NCBI RefSeq assembly: GCF_016808095.1 | Contig: NC_068970.1 | Coordinates: 24,782,501 to 24,846,500 of the forward strand | Source: Vigna angularis | Taxonomy: Eukaryota; Streptophyta; Magnoliopsida; Fabales; Fabaceae | Direction: 5' to 3' | Length of the DNA stretch: 64,000 bases | In this document: positions 61,669 to 64,000 of the stretch, piece after piece | Position numbering within the stretch: position 1 is the first letter of the stretch | Layout of the letters: the number at the start of each line of letters is the position of its first letter | The notes under the pieces: generated by a model | Database searches by the model: none | Told to the model about the DNA's origin: nothing | Seen by the model: only the letters and a program-made list of their open reading frames with translations | Translations under genes and position numbers: made by a program

Positions 61669-63120
61669 CCGAAAAAATATTGGTTTTACAAGTAGTTTTA
61701 AGACTTTGAGTTTTTGTTTGAAAATTAATGTTTTTGAGTGTATGTTTTTGTTAGAACATAATTGTTATGTTATATTTTTATATTTTTGACTAGGTCTTTT
61801 ACCTTTAATTAATTTTTATACATAATTGCTAATGGTCTTTTACCTTTAATTAATTGATGTAGAAATTAATTCAGGGGTGGTTTGGTGTTTAGAAACCTTA
61901 GAAACTCTAAATCAAAGAGAGAAAATAGAGGAAAAGAGGAGATTGACATTTTGGGAGAAGAAGAGAGAGAGAGCAACAAAAATGTTTTAATGTAAAAGAA
62001 GATTGGTAGTTTTTTAGGGTTGTAGTAAAGCCTTATAATTGACCAAGGTATGGAGAAGCTTACCTTTGTTTGTTTATGGTTGTATGTTATATGTGTTCTT
62101 GATATCTTGATTGATAATCTTTGTTTTGATACATGCGTATATGATTATAATTATTCGTGATTATTGTTGGGTAAGAGTTTGTGTATGAATGGGCATAGGG
62201 TTTTTGTAATATTTGTGAATGATTTTTTCCTATGAATGTATTATGTATGTTTTGTTGGATTATTCCAACAAAGGATTTGATGCTATAGAGAACAAAGTTA
62301 TGATGCTTTGGGGTTTTCATGTAAATATATGTTGTAAGTGTTGGGTTATAGGGTTCCCTTCCTATGTGAAGAATATGTCAAATAATGTGGACCATTATGT
62401 CTCACTTTGTTTTAGTGAAGATGGGTCAGATTAATAAGGTACATTAGAGTCATTTGAAGAGAGAGAAAAGCCCAGTGAGAGAGAAAGGAAGAGAATAAGT
62501 CATTCTCGCATAACATAAAACCTACACTAGTGTTTTTGTTGTTGTGAAGTCGTTCACTGTTGGATAGGGCTGATTTTTGGACAGTGGGTTCTAGACATAT
62601 GGTTCTTCATTTTGACCATTCGGATTGTCAATCGAAAGTCTAGTTTTGGATAAATCAACCTCAAATCAACAGCTCTATTTTGGAGAATTTCATAAAATCT
62701 ACACTGGTGTTTTCGTTGTTGTGAAGTCGTTCACCGTTGGATTGGGATGAGTTTTGGAAAGTGAGTTCCATATATATGGTTCTTCATTATGACCATTAGG
62801 ATCGTCAATCGGATGTTTAGTTTGGGAGAAAACAGCCTCGCAACAACAACTCTATTTTGGAAAATTTTCATCTTCTTGGTTCTCATTTGTAAGCATTATG
62901 CTTAGTTAGTTTGGCTGATTAAAAACCCTATTTGGTGTTTTTATCGGATACACTTTTTCACCTTATTATTGGGGGTATGACATGTCAATGATTGGATCTG
63001 GATGATTCAAGTGATGTATTATATGTGTTTGAGTATGTTTACATGGTATATGATGCTTGAATGCATGTATGACATGTTAACTATGTTTCCACGTGATCTA
63101 GGATTGATGTATGTATGTTT
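61669..63120 (+). mobile_element. LTR-like sequence, probably nested in the CACTA element
   Basis: The segment starts TGTAAGATCCGAAAAA, similar to plant gypsy LTR termini, and includes a TATGGAGAAGCTTACC block like the GGTAAG/GAAGCTAG block of the LTRs at 30.5 and 43.8 kb. It carries a two-copy direct repeat at 62514-62868. The right border is not seen because another element begins near 63123. No coding region is recognised; the frame 62219-62434 has no known motif. Confidence 0.45.
62514..62868 (+). repeat. Two-copy direct repeat, about 177-bp unit
   Basis: Units at 62514-62690 and 62691-62868 both contain CATAAAA, CTACACT, GTTGTTGTGAAGTCGTTCAC, GGTTCTTCATT, GACCATT, and end CTCTATTTTGGA. 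The copies are about 80 percent alike by eye. Confidence 0.8.
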
Positions 63121-63122
63121 TA

Positions 63123-64000
63123 GGTTTAATACCCAATTTTGTCCCCAGTTTGGTTCGAAAATCTCAATTTAGTCCCTCGTTAAAAAAGTAATTGTAATGG
63201 ATCCTTACTTGTAGATTTGTGAGTCAAGTTAGTCCCTTCCGTTAAATATAAGCAAACTGAGTTAATAGGATGATGATGTGGCAGTAATTAGTGCTTAGGT
63301 GTCAAAACGCAACTGTGTGGGTGCTTACGTGGTCGTCACCTCACTCACACCCACCTTCACCTCACTCGCTACTCACTCACACTCATTCTCACTCTCTTAC
63401 TCTTCTTCTTCGTCTCGTCTTCGTCACCTTCGTTTCAATCACACCTTCTTTTTCGCTCGGATTGTCGCCCGCGAAATCATTTCGATCGGATTGCTCTTCG
63501 ATCGTAACCACTCCCAACAAACATAATCCAATCAACACATAGGGCAGAACAGATCCAGCATTCACCCCTCACACTCAGATGTACACAACACACACTCGTC
63601 ATTTTCAATCCCAGTAAAACATCGAATCAATCAATGCCAAATTAATCAGTAAATAAATTTAAAACATGAGAAAAAGAGAGGGAAGAATGCTTCGGTCCGG
63701 TGGTGATGCTGGAGACGAAAGAACCCTTGAAAGAGAAATAGGAGAGCCCATCGCGGCAGCCTCGGTGGCGGCAGTTTCTGCCTCTATGGTGGCGGCGACT
63801 ATGGACGGAGAAGGGAGAGAACTTCCCGCGTGCGACGAGCGACAGAGGAGGAGAGATTTCGCCTCGACTGACGACGGCTTCGGTGGCTCGCGGCTGCCAG
63901 TCGGGTGGAGGTTTGGACGTGCGATGAAGACGAACCCCTCCCTGGGTTGCCGGTGTCGGAGAGAGCAGACGGGATCGGAGAAGTAGTGGCACGGTGGCTG
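63123..64000. mobile_element. Mutator-like terminal region running off the window
   Basis: GGTTTAATACCC, then TCTCAATTTAGTCCCTCG, GTCCCTTCCGTTAA and GATGATGTGGCAGT, match the terminal-repeat pattern of the elements at 32887 and 51622. Beyond about 63330 the base composition changes sharply to C/G-rich, which suggests captured genic sequence. The overlapping frames at 63642-63992 and 63666-63986 are not recognised. The right end is outside the window. Confidence 0.6.

Overview
This window is nuclear DNA from a flowering plant, almost certainly a legume and probably of the Vigna/Phaseolus group. The evidence is AT-rich spacers, plant intron-exon structure with GT-AG borders, four recognisable plant nuclear genes, dense plant transposon debris, and copies of a short interspersed repeat that I recall as common in legumes. 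The species is an inference; only the plant assignment is secure.

Four multi-exon genes, all on the minus strand, could be assembled exon by exon with matching splice phases. (1) A JmjN/JmjC/C5HC2 histone lysine demethylase of the JMJ706/JMJ13 type lies at 5.9-17.1 kb, with 5' leader probably reaching about 18.9 kb. (2) The RAD1 subunit of the 9-1-1 DNA-damage checkpoint clamp lies at 22.5-25.5 kb (7 exons, 298 aa). (3) A class A1 heat-shock transcription factor lies at 37.9-42.8 kb (2 exons, 506 aa). (4) A vacuolar/prevacuolar Qa-SNARE of the SYP22 type lies at 55.2-58.7 kb (7 exons, 273 aa). They are unrelated housekeeping or regulatory genes with no sign of a shared pathway.

The rest is transposon-derived or AT-rich spacer. 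0-5.4 kb: spacer with a decayed Ty3/gypsy integrase fragment. 9.6-12.6 kb: an internally deleted gypsy element with both LTRs inside a demethylase intron; a hAT-type MITE follows at 12.85-13.27 kb in the same intron. 25.7-26.75 kb: a Mutator-like element (MULE) with a perfect 9-bp target duplication, just upstream of RAD1. 27.6-32.85 kb: a decayed gypsy pol plus a 2.35-kb LTR rich in TTCGGT words; a 2.56-kb inverted solo copy of the same LTR sits at 43.8-46.3 kb. 32.9-34.8 kb: a damaged Pack-MULE carrying a fasciclin-like arabinogalactan gene fragment. 35.1-36.3 kb: a Tat/Ogre-like LTR piece. 50.5-53.5 kb: a deleted copia element whose 5' LTR is split by a second Pack-MULE carrying a G-type lectin receptor kinase fragment. 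60.7-64 kb: nested copia gag, CACTA end, LTR-like sequence and another MULE end running off the window.

The most interesting signals are an 11-bp tandem array of heat-shock-element-like palindromes in the first intron of the heat-shock factor gene, the two gene-capturing MULEs, the MULE in the RAD1 promoter region, and the paired TTCGGT-rich LTRs.
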